This document shows, one piece after another, positions 1 to 11,565 of a stretch of 64,000 nt of DNA; position 1 is the first letter of the stretch, and each line of letters starts with the position of its first letter. Made by a program: the position numbers and the translations under genes. The stretch lies in contig NW_004454166.1 in the NCBI RefSeq assembly GCF_000283155.1, positions 13,112,070 to 13,176,069 of the forward strand. Direction: 5' to 3'. The notes beneath the pieces were generated by a model that did not search any database, was not told where the DNA came from, and saw only the letters and a list, made by a program, of their open reading frames with translations. The stretch is from Ceratotherium simum simum (Eukaryota > Chordata > Mammalia > Perissodactyla > Rhinocerotidae).

Positions 1-261
1 CAGGAAGGGGTCCCCTACCTAACCGAGGTGGTCGGGGCTATGACTTGACTCTGTGAGACATCTACTGCTGGCAAAGCCACAACGACAAGGAAGTCTGCCT
101 TTGAACCACCGTTATTTGCTACTTTTAACATTTAGCTGCAAAATAACAAGTGCCCCAGAATGACACATCTTACAAGGTCTCACAGAGGATTTTCAGAAAG
201 AATTGATGTGCAATGCATAGGGGTGAGCAAGACTAGAAATTACTTAAATCAAATAGGGCTC

Positions 262-456
262 GAGGAAGTGAATTTTAAATTTTATGAACTTAAACTTAGC
301 TAGGCACACGTGGCTAGCGGCTCCTATACAGGACCGTGAAGGTCCAGATGCTCTGCCATTCCCTGACGTGATAGCAGACCACAGGAGGAAAATCTGATGT
401 AGGACATGTAACCAGGCTTCTCGGAACCCTCTTCTCTTTTACCAGAGACAGAGCCC
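262..456. repeat. Local duplication, copy A
   Basis: Shares ordered blocks with 1014-1240: AAATTTTA, GTGGCTAG, GTGAAGGTC, a CAGACCACAG/CAAACCACAG block, AATCTGAT and a CACCAGAG-like end. Diverged, with indels. Confidence 0.6.
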
Positions 457-934
457 CATCGCGCGACGATGAAGGCTGACAATGTGCTATCTGCCCAGCT
501 GGCCTGGAGGCCCCTGAAGGCAAAAACTCATCTAATTCGCCTTCATGTTCCCTCAATGAGCAGCAAAGGGTGTATAAAGTGTGTTGCTAGACTCAGCAAT
601 GAAGGTAGCCCTTAAAAATGTCCACTCCCCACTGGACAGAATCCATCTCTCCTCCCCCTGGCACTGACTGTGTAATGAGACATCGGGGTGCTGGGCTGTA
701 AGGGCTCTCAGAGGCCGTCCATGCACCCCTGGGTCCACAGACAAGCAGTGAGGTGACTGGTGACAAAGATCCAGACTGCAAGCAAGACAATGATCCCAAA
801 CTCACTCTCAATTTCCATTTGAGAAATGCCCTTTGAGCTTGAAGACATTCTGGGGGTTCACTCCACTTTAAGAGTGATAGAATAAAGGTTTTAGTCTAAA
901 TAAATGCTGTCAACGGTACTTTCTGTGACGATGA

Positions 935-1105
935 AAAGGTACTACATCGGTCCAATACGGCAGCCACTACCTACATGTGGTTCTTGAGCACTTGAAATGA
1001 GGCTTGTGTAACTGAGGGACTGAATTTAAATTTTATTTTAAATAACTTAAATCTGAATAGTCACATATGGCTAGTGGCTACTGTAATGGACAGTGAAGGT
1101 CTAGA
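935..1105. repeat. hAT DNA element, MER3-like
   Basis: CGGTCCAATACGGCAGCCAC, GAGCACTTGAAATGAGGCTT and CACATATGGCTAGTGGCTAC. It is continuous with the second copy of a local duplication. Confidence 0.65.
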
Positions 1106-1240
1106 AGCTCCCCAATTCCATGATAGGACTGCAAACCACAGTAGGGAGATCTGACATGGAGGGTGTGACTGGGCTTCCCATCAGTTCCTTCCTTCTCAGT
1201 CAGTTCCCTAGATTCTCTTTCTCCTCTCACCAGAGCCAGA
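1014..1240. repeat. Local duplication, copy B
   Basis: The counterpart of 262-456 in the same orientation. Its first part is the right end of a MER3-like hAT element; its second part has no named family. Confidence 0.6.
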
Positions 1241-2682
1241 CTCAAACTGGCTCAAGAGATACACGCCTGCACTCTGCCTAGATCTAGATTTGTAAAACCA
1301 CAGTGTCACACAGGAATTCACATCCTGCCACTTAGCTCAAGGCGGGAGCAAGAGATAGTGATCATTTCAACAAAAGCATCATTCATGCTCAGGTCACAAG
1401 GAAACAACCAGAGGATTATTTAACCAGAGGTGTTAAGAACACAGATAAGCTGGAAACCACATCCGCTGTGGCCTGTGGTCGGGGACAGCAGAGGGGCAGC
1501 AACCTCACACAGAAGTGGGAAGCGAGATTTGCAGTTCTCTTGTGATGCCTGGAGCACAAGGAGGATGCATTTAATGCTTTAAGCCTAGTAGTCAAGTGCT
1601 GAAAATGTATAGATCAACTGAAGTGCCTTCTTGCTAACGCTCCGCTGTGAGGGGAGGCAATATGTTTCTATATTTTGGACATAGTATGGGACTTAGAATG
1701 GATATCCAATGACTATGGTTGACTTCCTAATAGTTGACCCATTCCTATCACACTTTAGCTTCAAATGTCATTTTATTTATGACCTATGTCTTGTCCACTT
1801 CAAAAAAGGATTTGAGATAGCTTACTCTAAAATGTATGGATATGACAGAACTGTGAATTCATTAAAACAAGAGAAAAAAATAAGACCCACTCATAAGGCA
1901 AAGGAGGCAGAGCAGGGACTATATCAGAAACCTGAGCTAAGGGAAGCCAATGCAACGGAACATTACACGCAGCTCTGAGCCCCCTGGTAATCAAGTCAAA
2001 AAGGGAACTAGTGAATTAGACGTATCTTAATGAATAATAAAAGGACTCAAGCTAGTATTTTAGGAGAGACATTTTTTCCTGGCCTTGCGATGTGAAGGGA
2101 GTTTGTCACGTTAAAAAAAGGAAAGCAGGAACATAAAAGAATTTAATGCATACTGTCCTTGACAGAAATTTAACACAGAAAGTCAGAGATGTTCTATGCA
2201 TGTTTTTTCTTTACAGTAACTATTCTTTGAAAACAAAAAGAAAACAAAAACCCTGAGGGCATACTGTGGTTCTGAGAAGGCTTTCTGTGGAGAGCAAGAG
2301 ATAAGCGTATTTCCAGGGATCTGGACTCCTGCACTGCTAAAACTTTGACAATCTACTGAAATATTACTACTGTTAACATGTCTATCCCTCTGGAATATGA
2401 AATGATTTAAACTGGGATTTGATCACGAACTGGAGAGGAGACTATTCAAGAGAGCTAACAAGTACTGTATGTGGAGTGGGGGTCTTGGTCGTAGACAAAA
2501 AGAAGTGCAAGCCCTACACCCCAGGCACCAGCTTGCTTCCAGTGGGGCAAGGGAGAGTCTGCTTTGTGTTCTCACCCCGCTGACAGCACCCTAGGAAGCT
2601 GGCTGCAGGCTCCATCCCCAACGAACTCCTCAACAGCCCAAACAAGCAGAGACAGAGAAAGAGAACAGCTCAAGTGTCTTAC

Positions 2683-2859
2683 TTTCGGTGCGGGCTTCGG
2701 TTCTGAGACACCTCGGAATCGCTGTCTTTCGGGGACAGGGAGCCCCTGTAGGTGTAAAACACATCTTCGGTTTCGGTAATGTACGTCATCTCGTTGGTGA
2801 GGTTGTCTGCGGAAGAGTGCCGCGGCTTTCGGATTTCGTGCCGGAGCCGAGGACTCCGC
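2683..2859 (-). CDS. PTPN3: PTPN3 exon 14: linker, residues 379-438 (partial codon)
   Basis: The exon is 177 bases, with acceptor CCCCCACCCAG and donor GTAAGA. It encodes [20 protein letters not shown], then an acidic stretch with [10 protein letters not shown] and [15 protein letters not shown]. It lies between the FERM and PDZ domains and is likely disordered. It ends with AA of a codon completed in the next exon, outside the window: Lys if the next base is a purine, Asn otherwise. The exon is unusually CpG-rich, with about 18 CpG in 177 bases. Confidence 0.97.
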
Positions 2860-3419
2860 CTGGGTGGGGGAAAGGCTGCGCGTGAAGTGAGGAAACAAAC
2901 TCCGCTTAAAGATGTTATCAGACATCAGTGATCTAACTTCGTGCCCTGACCCTTCTAAGGACGCTTTGGCTGACGTTGCTGGAAATCAAGAGCCGGTTAG
3001 CCCATGACTACACCAGAAGCCACCAAGGGCCACTCGGGTCCCTGACACTCTCTGCCCAGTGGTGCAGACCTCAGAACAGCAGCCTCAGCTTTATAATTAG
3101 GCAGGTGAGATTGACGCTCTTGGGAAGTCGATGAGTGTCAATTAAGCGTGTTATTCTTCCAGAAGGATTCAAGCTCTCAATGCATCAGTGACAGGCCATA
3201 TTGACTGCTGATCAGACAATTTTTCTGATTCATTTGAACGGAATAAGCAAAGGGTTTTGAAGCCAAAGTACAGTTTTTGGCAAAACTCAAACCTTATTTC
3301 AACTACATCTCTTCATGTGAATTTCGCTTGATCCAAGAAGGAATATTTGCTTTTTAAAATATATCCTTTACGTGGTATTAGATGGGCAGAGAAGCACCAC
3401 CCAGTTCTTCCAAGACCAG

Positions 3420-3510
3420 CAGTAGCTGTGTGACCTTGGGCAAGTCACATCACCTCTCTGGGCCTAGTTGTACCTTCCTGCTCCTGAGAATGAATTAGAT
3501 GAGGCAATGT
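3420..3510 (+). repeat. MIR fragment
   Basis: It contains the MIR core GTGACCTTGGGCAAGTCACA followed by CACCTCTCTGGGCC. Confidence 0.85.
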
Positions 3511-4299
3511 TCTCAGGACACCGGGTGCAGCAGCTGGGCACCGGCTCCTGCAGTGAATGATCCCAGGCTGCTGATCTTTCTATTTTCCCTCAGTTTTTCC
3601 ACCTTCCCCTTCTTTGTTAGCCATCTCGCCTTGAGACTGTCAGGGCCTCCACCATTCGCAATCCCCCTGGGCCCAGATAATCAATAATACTGCGTCCAAA
3701 ATGGAGTAGAAAGGCTTGTGACTCCTCAGGAGAGGATCTATGAAAGGCAGAAGAGCTCCAGGCCACGGGTGTGGCAACACCCACCCGCTGTTCTCCTGGA
3801 TGCTGTCCTGGGCCTCTCCTCGGGGCCCTGGCGTCACCGTGGAGATTTCCAGACAAATAGAGCTGCTATTTTATAGCACAAACTTACCGCTTTGGGGTAA
3901 GGCGCCTAATTTTGGAAACCAAGAAACAGATCTACCCGGTCACGTTACGATTGCTAACACTGAATACCATCATCATCCCTGCCCAAAGCAATTGGCCCCA
4001 TGGAGGGTCCTTACCAAGCTGCCCTGTACAACAGCTCCTTTTCTTGCCTGCCTGTTAGACTGTCCCTTTGTCCTGGTAGAGCCCTCCTCAGGAATTGACA
4101 GGTCCACCCTGTCTTTCACGAAATAAACAGAAAGCCCCGCTCTTATCCCAGCGTGGAGCTGGAGCAACGTTTCCAGCCTGCTTTCCCTTCTGCTGATGAT
4201 GCCCGGCTGTTTTGGAGGCGTTCACAAAAATGGCCTGATGTCTTTGGGGAACATTATGATAAAATAATAATTCCATCTGATTTTTTTTTTTTTTATAGC

Positions 4300-4470
4300 T
4301 TACAAAGCACTTGCACTTCATTATTTCATTTGTGGCGATTTTTATACCCCTTTTACAGATGGGGAGACTGAGATCAGAGAGAGATAAAGAAACTTGTTAA
4401 TTGCCACAAGAGCTAAAATCTGAGTCTGGGTCTTCCAGCTACAAACCCAGTGCTCTTCCCACTTGGCCAA
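4300..4470 (-). repeat. MIR fragment
   Basis: The reversed MIR core TTTTACAGATGGGGAGACTG, with an item resembling the tRNA-like head further on. Confidence 0.75.
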
Positions 4471-4833
4471 ACTGCCAGTCCTTCCTTTTCAGGCGAGACC
4501 GTCATCTTAAAAGTTGGCAAGCTACTTCCCGACGTGCATTTGCTACTGTTGCTGAGGGTCACACATCTTACAGCAGTTATATCACACATCTTGATCAGAT
4601 TTTCCTAAAGTTTATTTTGTGTAATGTTAACGGGAGACATGAAATTAAATCAAGTTAAATGTACTTCTTTATCACAGGACTTCTCAGAACATTAATACGC
4701 TAATGTGTACCATAATTCCAAGAGGGGCATTTCACCAGGCTGCAGTTCTCAAATTTATTTAGACAAAATAGTAAAAAAAAAAAAAAAAGAACATCCCAGC
4801 ATTATACACTAAGGAAAATGTTTAGCTAGACTT

Positions 4834-4859
4834 GTGCATTTCACGAGTGCATTTCACGA
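4834..4859. repeat. 13-base tandem duplication
   Basis: GTGCATTTCACGA occurs twice with no gap. Confidence 0.9.
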
Positions 4860-5000
4860 GAACAGTTACTTCAGCAATAGCCAAATATGCAAACATAAAC
4901 TCTGATTGCAGGCCATCTATACTTAGGAATTTATTGAGTTTTTCTTCTTAAAAGAGAAAGTGTTTACTGGTGGGTAGTACAAAATAAAAGGAGGACATAC

Positions 5001-5135
5001 CAGTTGGGAGTAATAGGAGGGGACCGAGAAGGTAGACTCTTGGTTTCTAAATGCTCCACTGATAAAGATCTCCGCATGGCTGGGTTCCACACCATCCCTC
5101 CAATCACCTTTTTGCAATACTGGTTATTTACAGAC
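5001..5135 (-). CDS. PTPN3: PTPN3 exon 13: linker with 14-3-3 site, residues 334-379
   Basis: The exon is 135 bases, with acceptor TTTTTCAG and donor GTATGT. It encodes [20 protein letters not shown], then [20 protein letters not shown] and ITPN, ending in a split Trp. RSLSVE places a serine at residue 359, described for human PTPH1 as a phosphorylation-dependent 14-3-3 contact. The SPP and TP sites that follow could be targets of proline-directed kinases; this is inference. Confidence 0.97.
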
Positions 5136-6059
5136 CTGAAAAACCAGACTCAGGTTCACCTTCTACAAGGACATGTTCGACAAGACAGAAATTACAGTGT
5201 AAGTGAAACAGTCTATACACACTCCCTCCCTGACGGATGATGGGTTGACACCTTGATGAAACCAGCCAAGGTTACGAGGGGCACAGGTACACGGTCAAAA
5301 GCAATTCCTTTCTGCCCTGGCTTTTCCTTACGTTATTTCTTCTGGTGAAAATATTTTCTTGTCGGTACTACTGCAAGCAATCAATATAAGAATATAACCA
5401 AACCTTGCCAGATGAGAAGAACTTCAGGATAACATGGAAATATGGTTCAAGCCACTTCAAGGAATTCTCACTCTACTCACATGGCATGAGTACAAACATT
5501 ATCCATCCTTCCAGATGCTCGTTATCCCACCGGCAGAAGCTGTCACTGTAAATCTCTGATAACTCTTGGAGAGAAGACTTGAGAATATGCTGAGACAGAG
5601 TTTCAGGCCATGTTCTTTGAATGTGCCACCCTGAAGGTTACTTTTGAATTTTATATATACCTAGAGAATTTAAATCTTAGCTATCTAGACCCCTCAGAGA
5701 ATGAATTATTTGAGAGAATGCAGTTTGAAGCCGGTTTAGGGGAAACTCAGTTTTGGCATTTCTAAGGTTTAAACAAGAATAAGACATTAAATATTAATAA
5801 GACATTAAAACATTCCACACATTTCCTTGCAGCCTATAAACCAACAAAAACCAAACAGAACAAAAAAACAAAAGAACATAAACAGCATGAAACACTCCCT
5901 TGAATATCAATGTACTAATTCACAATAATACCGTTGCCACCCTGATCAAAATGCTCACAGTAGCATTGCTAGAATCTACATCAGAAACCAAATTACCATT
6001 GATTGAGAGCACAGCATGGGAACAAGGGCAGCAAGCCAGGTGATTCAAAGGTTTAACGC

Positions 6060-6190
6060 AGCAGTTCCCCAAAGTATGTGTCACGGGTTATTAATAGATA
6101 CTCTTTGGAAAAAAAGTGTTCCATTGTCCCATTAACTTGGAAAATACTAAACAAGTTTCTTTTATGTGGAACCTCTCGGGGGCCCAATAC
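6060..6190. repeat. hAT-like DNA element fragment
   Basis: CAGTTCCCCAAAGTATGTGT and GGAAAAAAAGTGTTCCATTG resemble a hAT-Charlie end (MER58-like). From memory. Confidence 0.45.
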
Positions 6191-6476
6191 ACAAATATGT
6201 CGATGTATCTCTAGGGGGTTGGGCAAGTCATGTAACCCCTCAAAGCCTCAGGTTGCTCATCTATAAAATGGAGAAAATGAAGGCTGAAATTTGCCAGTAC
6301 GCTGAAGCCGGTACTGGTAGTAAAGAATTGCTGACCTGAGCCACTGAAACACCCGCAACGTCCCAAGTGACTTGCAATGGTGGATTAAAGAAGGCTGCAG
6401 GTTCTTTGGCTCTTGAATCTAGCCCAGCCTGTGATCGTTTTGACCAAGAGCAGCTGTGCCAGTTCTGGGCCTAGCT

Positions 6477-6670
6477 TTTTTTTTTTTTTTTTTTTTGCTG
6501 AGGAAGATTCGCCCTGAGCTAACATCTGTTGCAAATCTTCCTCTATTCTGTATGTGGGCCACCGCCACAGCATGGTCACCGACCAGCAGTGTAGGTCCGT
6601 GCCCAAGAATCAAACCTGGGCCACCGAGTGACGCATGCCTACTGTAACCATGAGGCCACTGGGGCTGGCC
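6477..6670 (-). repeat. ERE SINE
   Basis: It starts with a T-run and the ERE tail, then the body phrase CCTGAGCTAACATCTGTTGC, and ends in the GGGGCTGGCCC head, so the element is in minus orientation. The 12-base direct repeats CTGGGCCTAGCT at 6465-6476 and 6671-6682 are its target-site duplication. Confidence 0.93.
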
Positions 6671-8396
6671 CTGGGCCTAGCTCTTAAGATGATTGGCCAC
6701 TTCTGTCCTAGGCTCTTAGAGTCCTATGCCTCTGTGTAAGAAATCCAACTACCCTGTTGGAGAGTTCACACGAAGAGCACTTGAGAACACACAGAGGAGG
6801 GGAGGGGTCCAGGTAAGTCTAGCCCTCTGATCATTCCATCAGGGCACCACATATGAGAGAGAAGTTGTCTTGGACCCTCAGCCCAGCCCAGCCACATATC
6901 ACTTAGAAACCCCAGTCTATGCCACATGAGCAGCAGCAGCAGCTGGCCAAGCCCTTCTCAAACTCCCCACCCACAAAAACCTCGAGATATAATAGAATGG
7001 TTGTTGCTTTAAGCCACCAAAATAGAAGTAATTTTTTTACGCCACAGTGTATAACCAGCAACCCCCCACCCCGCCCCCCAAATCCTCTGTGTTGGCTGCA
7101 TTTTACAGATGAAAATGAAAAAGCAAATTAAATTAAAACTAAAGTGACACGGGTAGAATTTAAACCCAGGCTGCTCAGCAATAGAGTCCACACGTTCAAA
7201 TGCTCACCATCCACTTCTCAGCTGGGCTGAAGGGTCAGGCCCAACCCAAGTAAATACTACATTCCAATCAGTTACCTTCGTGACTTGTTCAGTAATAGAA
7301 CTATGGAATGTATACAAATACTAGACAGTATTATAAGCTAAAAACTTTGAAAATATATTTGCTCTTGGTTCATCAGAAGCTGAGAGAGAGCAATCAGCAC
7401 CACAAACACTATCACTGACACTAATAGAAATTTGCTGTTTATTCAATCTATAGAGTTACCCAGTGATTATCAACATAATAAAAAAGTCATTGGAATAGTC
7501 TGTCTGATACCATCAGATAATGCCTCAGTCAGGTGCATCATTTAGTCAGTAACAGCCACATCAACAACACAAAATCACAAGAACAATTTTCCAAACAAAC
7601 AATTTAGAAACTGTAAGAATAATCTGATAAACAATGTTACCTCTTGTATTTAGAAGGCAGTCTTAGAAAAAATAAATACACAAAAATATGAACTGCATGG
7701 TTAGTTCAGTCATAGAATAACCTTTAATTTAAATGAAGTTAAAAATGTATAGATTTCTTTTATTACACTAGTCATTAAATATTTTAAATATCATCCGTGT
7801 GGATAACAGTACACACAGAATTGCTGTAAGAATTAAATACGATTATGTGCATGTAAACACTCAATAATTGTCAGCTATAATTGTTACTGTTATTTCATGA
7901 TTGTTATACATAGTATATCTCAGTCACTTGACTCTGGAAATCTTTATTTCTGTTTATTCATTCATTATTACAGAGCATCCTATGGAATTAATGTTCTGCG
8001 GGAGAGGCTGTCTTTATGGCAACAAACCAGGAAAGCCCACATGCTGGGCACCACGACGACCCTCAGAGCCACCGCCATGTGCTTCCCTTATTGTGACATA
8101 GTGTGGCAGCAGATGCAATGCTGGCTGCTTGGGAGCTCTGAGGACAGGAGATGTGAGGAGGCAGAAATGAATGATGGGAATATGAGAAGTACCTGAGTGT
8201 GCGGAAGGAAACACTGCTGCCCCCGGAGAGACTCTCAGCCATGGTTCCGAGATCCACCGGCAGCCCCAGCTCCAATGCCTGGGGCCCCTGAGGGATGGCG
8301 TCCCCTCCCCTGACTGAGGACGTCCACTACCCAGTGGCGATCAGGACACGGTTGCGTCTCAGTCTAGTGTGGATACTGTCCCTAAAGGATACTCAC

Positions 8397-8569
8397 TTTT
8401 TGGGGTTCCTCGAGCCCAGAGTCCAGTACTGAGACAGAACATTCTTCTCCTGAGGTAGTAGCTTCTTTGCCTGAAAGAACGTATGGTGCTCGACACACGA
8501 TTTCCACAAGTTTTTGCAAGATCGGTAATTTAACATGTTGAAGGCCACAATATGTTCCCTGGATTCCGC
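8397..8569 (-). CDS. PTPN3: PTPN3 exon 12: end of FERM domain, residues 277-334
   Basis: The exon is 173 bases, with acceptor TTTTTCCTCCCAG and donor GTGAGT. It encodes [20 protein letters not shown], the F3 C-terminal helix [14 protein letters not shown], and the start of the FERM-adjacent region ending [10 protein letters not shown] plus a split Lys. The FERM fold ends near residue 312. This was the first exon I recognised and it fixes the gene identity. Confidence 0.98.
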
Positions 8570-9916
8570 CTGGGAGGAAAAACATAGTAGAGAAGTCATC
8601 TGCATAGACGGAGGAGCAAGGTCTCACCACATTCTATGCACACATCAGTGTCACCAGCTAAGATGCAATGGACAGAAAAAGGGCTTCCAAATGCCTCGGG
8701 CCACAGACCAGTGTTAAAGGAATAATCAAGAGTCGGATGTGTTAACCATCTTTCTGAATGTGGTAACAAAGATGACCAGAGTCTACTCCTTTTCATCACC
8801 TGTGGTCCTTCACGAACACTTTCATTTCAAATCTGCTTACTTTTCTAGGTTGGATATATTTGGAGCAACCAGGTAAGGTCTGTCGGATACTTTCCTTTGA
8901 AAATCTAGCTCTGGGAAAATCTTGTGAAGAAATAATCTTCTACCTATCAGATGAGAGGAATTAGTAACCCTTCGGATTTCTCTGCTTTCCACAAAGCACA
9001 GAGTTAAATCAAGTGCTCATATATCATTCAAATTATTTCCTTTGCCTTCATCCCACCTCAGTTTAGGTTGTCTATTTTCACGTCATATTACCATCTTGTG
9101 CATTCTGTGCCACCTTCAATCTTGCACTGGGGGGTAAGGAGACCCAGATTCTGGTCCTAATTTGCTCTGAGCTTCAGTGCTCTCATTTCTAAGAGTTCAT
9201 TGCGATGTGGAGCCATTTTGAGTACATACTATCTTTGGAAAATTGGGAAACGGTCATAGTGACAGTAAGTGAAAAATATGCAGCATAACAAGACAGAGGG
9301 TAGTGTCGTGGACCGAGCTGGCATCTCGGATTCATGATGATGGCAGGGTCAAGTCCCAGCTCCTCCAACTACCAGCTGTGGGAGCTTCAGCTCTCTCACC
9401 TCTAAGTCGTTCTCCATGTGGATAACCACACTGAGTTATCTAGACAGCTGTGGACTCCTCTTATGAGACACATAAAGGCAATGGTGCATTTTAAACACCA
9501 AGGGAAGGAAGCGACCTTGCTGACATTTATTGCTACTCTGCGGTGGGCTCTGCCAGGTGCTCCGACCAATGAGCTTTCATTTAATCCTCATGATTCCCTG
9601 AGGAGTGGGCATTATTGCATTTCTGTCAGCAAGGTCACTTGGGCTAGGGGAGGTTCAGTAATCTGCCCAGCTGGTAAGCAGAAGACCTGGGACCCGAACC
9701 CATTGTCTCCGACTCCAAAGCAAGTTACTCCTCCAACCAGAGAAGCGAAGTGAATCACAGAGAACTGCTGGATCCTCTGACATCCATTTTCCTTCCACCA
9801 TATGGCGCGCGCTTTCTTCCCTGGTATACATATGGCAAACTGCCTTTCCCCGCTGGGGAACTAAGAGCTGACGTGGCTAAAACACAAGAAACAAAGCAAG
9901 CGTAGACATAACTCAC
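8570..9916 (-). other. PTPN3 intron 11
   Basis: A 1347-base intron. A MIR in minus orientation spans about 9515-9730 and a weak MIR fragment lies near 9320-9410. The rest shows no recognisable feature. Confidence 0.85.
9515..9730 (-). repeat. MIR
   Basis: Reversed MIR: TCTGCCAGGTGCTCCGACC, TTTAATCCTCATGATTCCC, then AGTAATCTGCCCAGCTGGTA and GGACCCGAACCC. Confidence 0.8.
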
Positions 9917-9980
9917 CTGCTTTTGTCGCTGATGTATAAAGAACTTTTTCCTCTTGAAAGAAATTTTTAGTATGTTCACC
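9917..9980 (-). CDS. PTPN3: PTPN3 exon 11: FERM F3 lobe, residues 255-276
   Basis: The exon is 64 bases, with acceptor TTTTTTACAG and donor GTGAGT. It completes the Trp codon and encodes VNILKISFKRKKFFIHQRQKQ, ending in phase 0. W-ILKISFKRK-FFI is the conserved F3 strand pair of FERM phosphatases and band 4.1 proteins. Confidence 0.96.
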
Positions 9981-10419
9981 CTGTAAAAAATAAAATACAA
10001 AAAAAGCACATTGGGGATCAGCTGGGTTGTAGCTGACGTCTCTCGATGTGTGTCCTCTACTCCATGATCCCAACGATGGGGACTCTCGGCTTCCCAGAGT
10101 TTCCTTCAGCGTAGAAATGCTGGTGGCCCCATCGCCTCAGCCAAACTCCAAGGAGGTGACTGAAGTGGAGGATCACGTAAGGACCACTGGATCATGACGT
10201 ATTCTTGTTTTAAATAACAAGAACCACGGGCAATGTGCTCTCTTTGCTGTCGGCTGCTTTTGTGACACTGCAGCTCTGCGTGAGCTGGTGTGTACCCGGG
10301 GAAGACAGCTGAGGGCAGTGGGGAGCAGTAGAAAGAGGACAGAGCAGCCAGACTGGGTCACATCCCAGCTCCATTACTTAACAGCCATGTGTCAAGCAGC
10401 CTCTCTATGATCTGCATAA

Positions 10420-10650
10420 TAACACAATTATAGCCACCACCAACGGAGTAGCTTTTATATACCAGGTCCCCTACTAAAAGCTTTACAAGCAGTCCCTCAA
10501 CTAAGCCTTGCCAACAGTCCTGAAAAATACGTTTTATTATACCCAGTTTTCAGATGAGGAAACTGAGGCTCAGAGATATCACCTAAGTGTTTGCGATCAT
10601 TCAACCGGGAACGCCTGGAGCCAGGATCTGAGCCTGTGCTCTGACATCCT
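10420..10650 (-). repeat. MIR
   Basis: Reversed MIR with CCCAGTTTTCAGATGAGGAA, ACTGAGGCTCAGAGATATCA and AGCCAGGATCTGAGCC. Confidence 0.85.
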
Positions 10651-11082
10651 CCATGATGAAGTCTTCTCAACAGTGGGGACAGCACTGCCTTTCTCAGAGT
10701 TGTGAGGATGCAAGTCTATTGGATCCCCTGAGTTTTCAGACCAGAACCAAGCATTTTGTAAAAGTGCAATTAATAACTAAGGAACTGCACTGAAAACACA
10801 GTTCCTGCCCAGAGGAAGTTCTCTGAATTCTGGCCAATGCACTGCCCAGGAAAAATTCTTAACTCCAAGACCTGCCTTGTGCCACTTTATCCACATTGCC
10901 ATAAACCCCAATCATAGGGTGATGGGTGGTGGTGGGGTAGGGAGAGCGGGAGGGGGTTACTGATGAGAATCAAACGCGTTTTCCCAAGTATTGAATCTGG
11001 GTCAAATTCAGAGGTCAGAAGTAAAAGCTCGGGGAAAATCTCTATCCCCTCTTTAGAAATAAAAGTTTAAAATTAGAGGTAA

Positions 11083-11395
11083 TGGGCCGGCCCCGTGGCT
11101 TAGAGGTTAAGTGCACGCGCTCCGCTACTGGCGGCCCGGGTTCAGATCCCGGGCGCGCACCGACGTACCGCTTCTCGGGCCATGCTGAGGCCGTGTCCCA
11201 CATACAGCAACTAGAAGAATGTGCAACTACGACATACAACTATCTACTGGGGCTTTGGGGGAAAAAAAGGAGGAGGATTGGCAATAGATGTTAGCTCAGA
11301 GCCAGTTAGCAAAAAGAGGAGGGTTAGCATGGATGTTAGCTCAGGGCTGATCTTCCTCACACACACACACAAAAAAAGGTCTAAAAAAATAAAAT
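11083..11395 (+). repeat. ERE SINE, alternative-body type
   Basis: The GGGCCGGCCCCGTGGCTTAG head carries a tRNA-like B box (GGTTCAGATCC). It is followed by a body with ACAACTATCTACTGGGGCTT instead of the usual AGTAGAGGAAGATGGGC, then the common ERE tail and a CA tract. The 14-base direct repeats AAAATTAGAGGTAA at 11069-11082 and 11396-11409 flank it. Confidence 0.94.
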
Positions 11396-11476
11396 AAAAT
11401 TAGAGGTAACACTACTTTTGCTCAGCATATTTTTAAAGCATGATTCAGAAAATAATTAGAACTGGTTTTCACTTAC

Positions 11477-11565
11477 CAAGGATAGAAACTTGTGCAAATA
11501 TATTTTCGGTACACAGCAATGCCCGAGGAAGCAATTCCGATCATTAGATCTAAGTTGTGCAGATC
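11477..11565 (-). CDS. PTPN3: PTPN3 exon 10: FERM F3 lobe, residues 226-255
   Basis: The exon is 89 bases, with acceptor TTCTTACAG and donor GTAAGT. It encodes [20 protein letters not shown] and then KYICTSFYP plus two bases of a Trp codon. It forms the first strands of the PH-like F3 lobe. Differences from human that I can name are conservative (ASSGIAV for ASAGVAV). Confidence 0.96.

Larger units (their letters stand above)
1..2682 (-). other. PTPN3 intron after exon 14 (partial)
   Basis: No further PTPN3 exon could be found here, so the next exon lies beyond position 1. The stretch holds an old pair of related segments (262-456 and 1014-1240) and remains of a hAT-type DNA element. The rest is unremarkable AT-rich intron. 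Confidence 0.8.
2860..5000 (-). other. PTPN3 intron 13
   Basis: A 2141-base GT-AG intron. It contains MIR fragments near 3420-3510 (+) and 4300-4470 (-), a poly-A run near 4771-4788 and a 13-base tandem duplication at 4834-4859. Nothing else is recognised. Confidence 0.85.
5136..8396 (-). other. PTPN3 intron 12
   Basis: A 3261-base intron with a hAT-like fragment (6060-6190), MIR pieces (6210-6300, 7060-7190, 7820-7900) and a minus-strand ERE SINE (6477-6670). The sequence 5140-6050 and 7200-7800 is AT-rich with nothing recognisable. Confidence 0.85.
9981..11476 (-). other. PTPN3 intron 10
   Basis: A 1496-base intron with MIR pieces (10310-10400 plus, 10420-10650 minus) and a plus-strand ERE SINE of the alternative-body type (11083-11395). 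Confidence 0.85.

Noticed and set aside
1..2682. Search for the next PTPN3 exon
   Set aside because: No segment matches the expected linker peptide after SPHR with proper splice sites, so it must lie outside the window.
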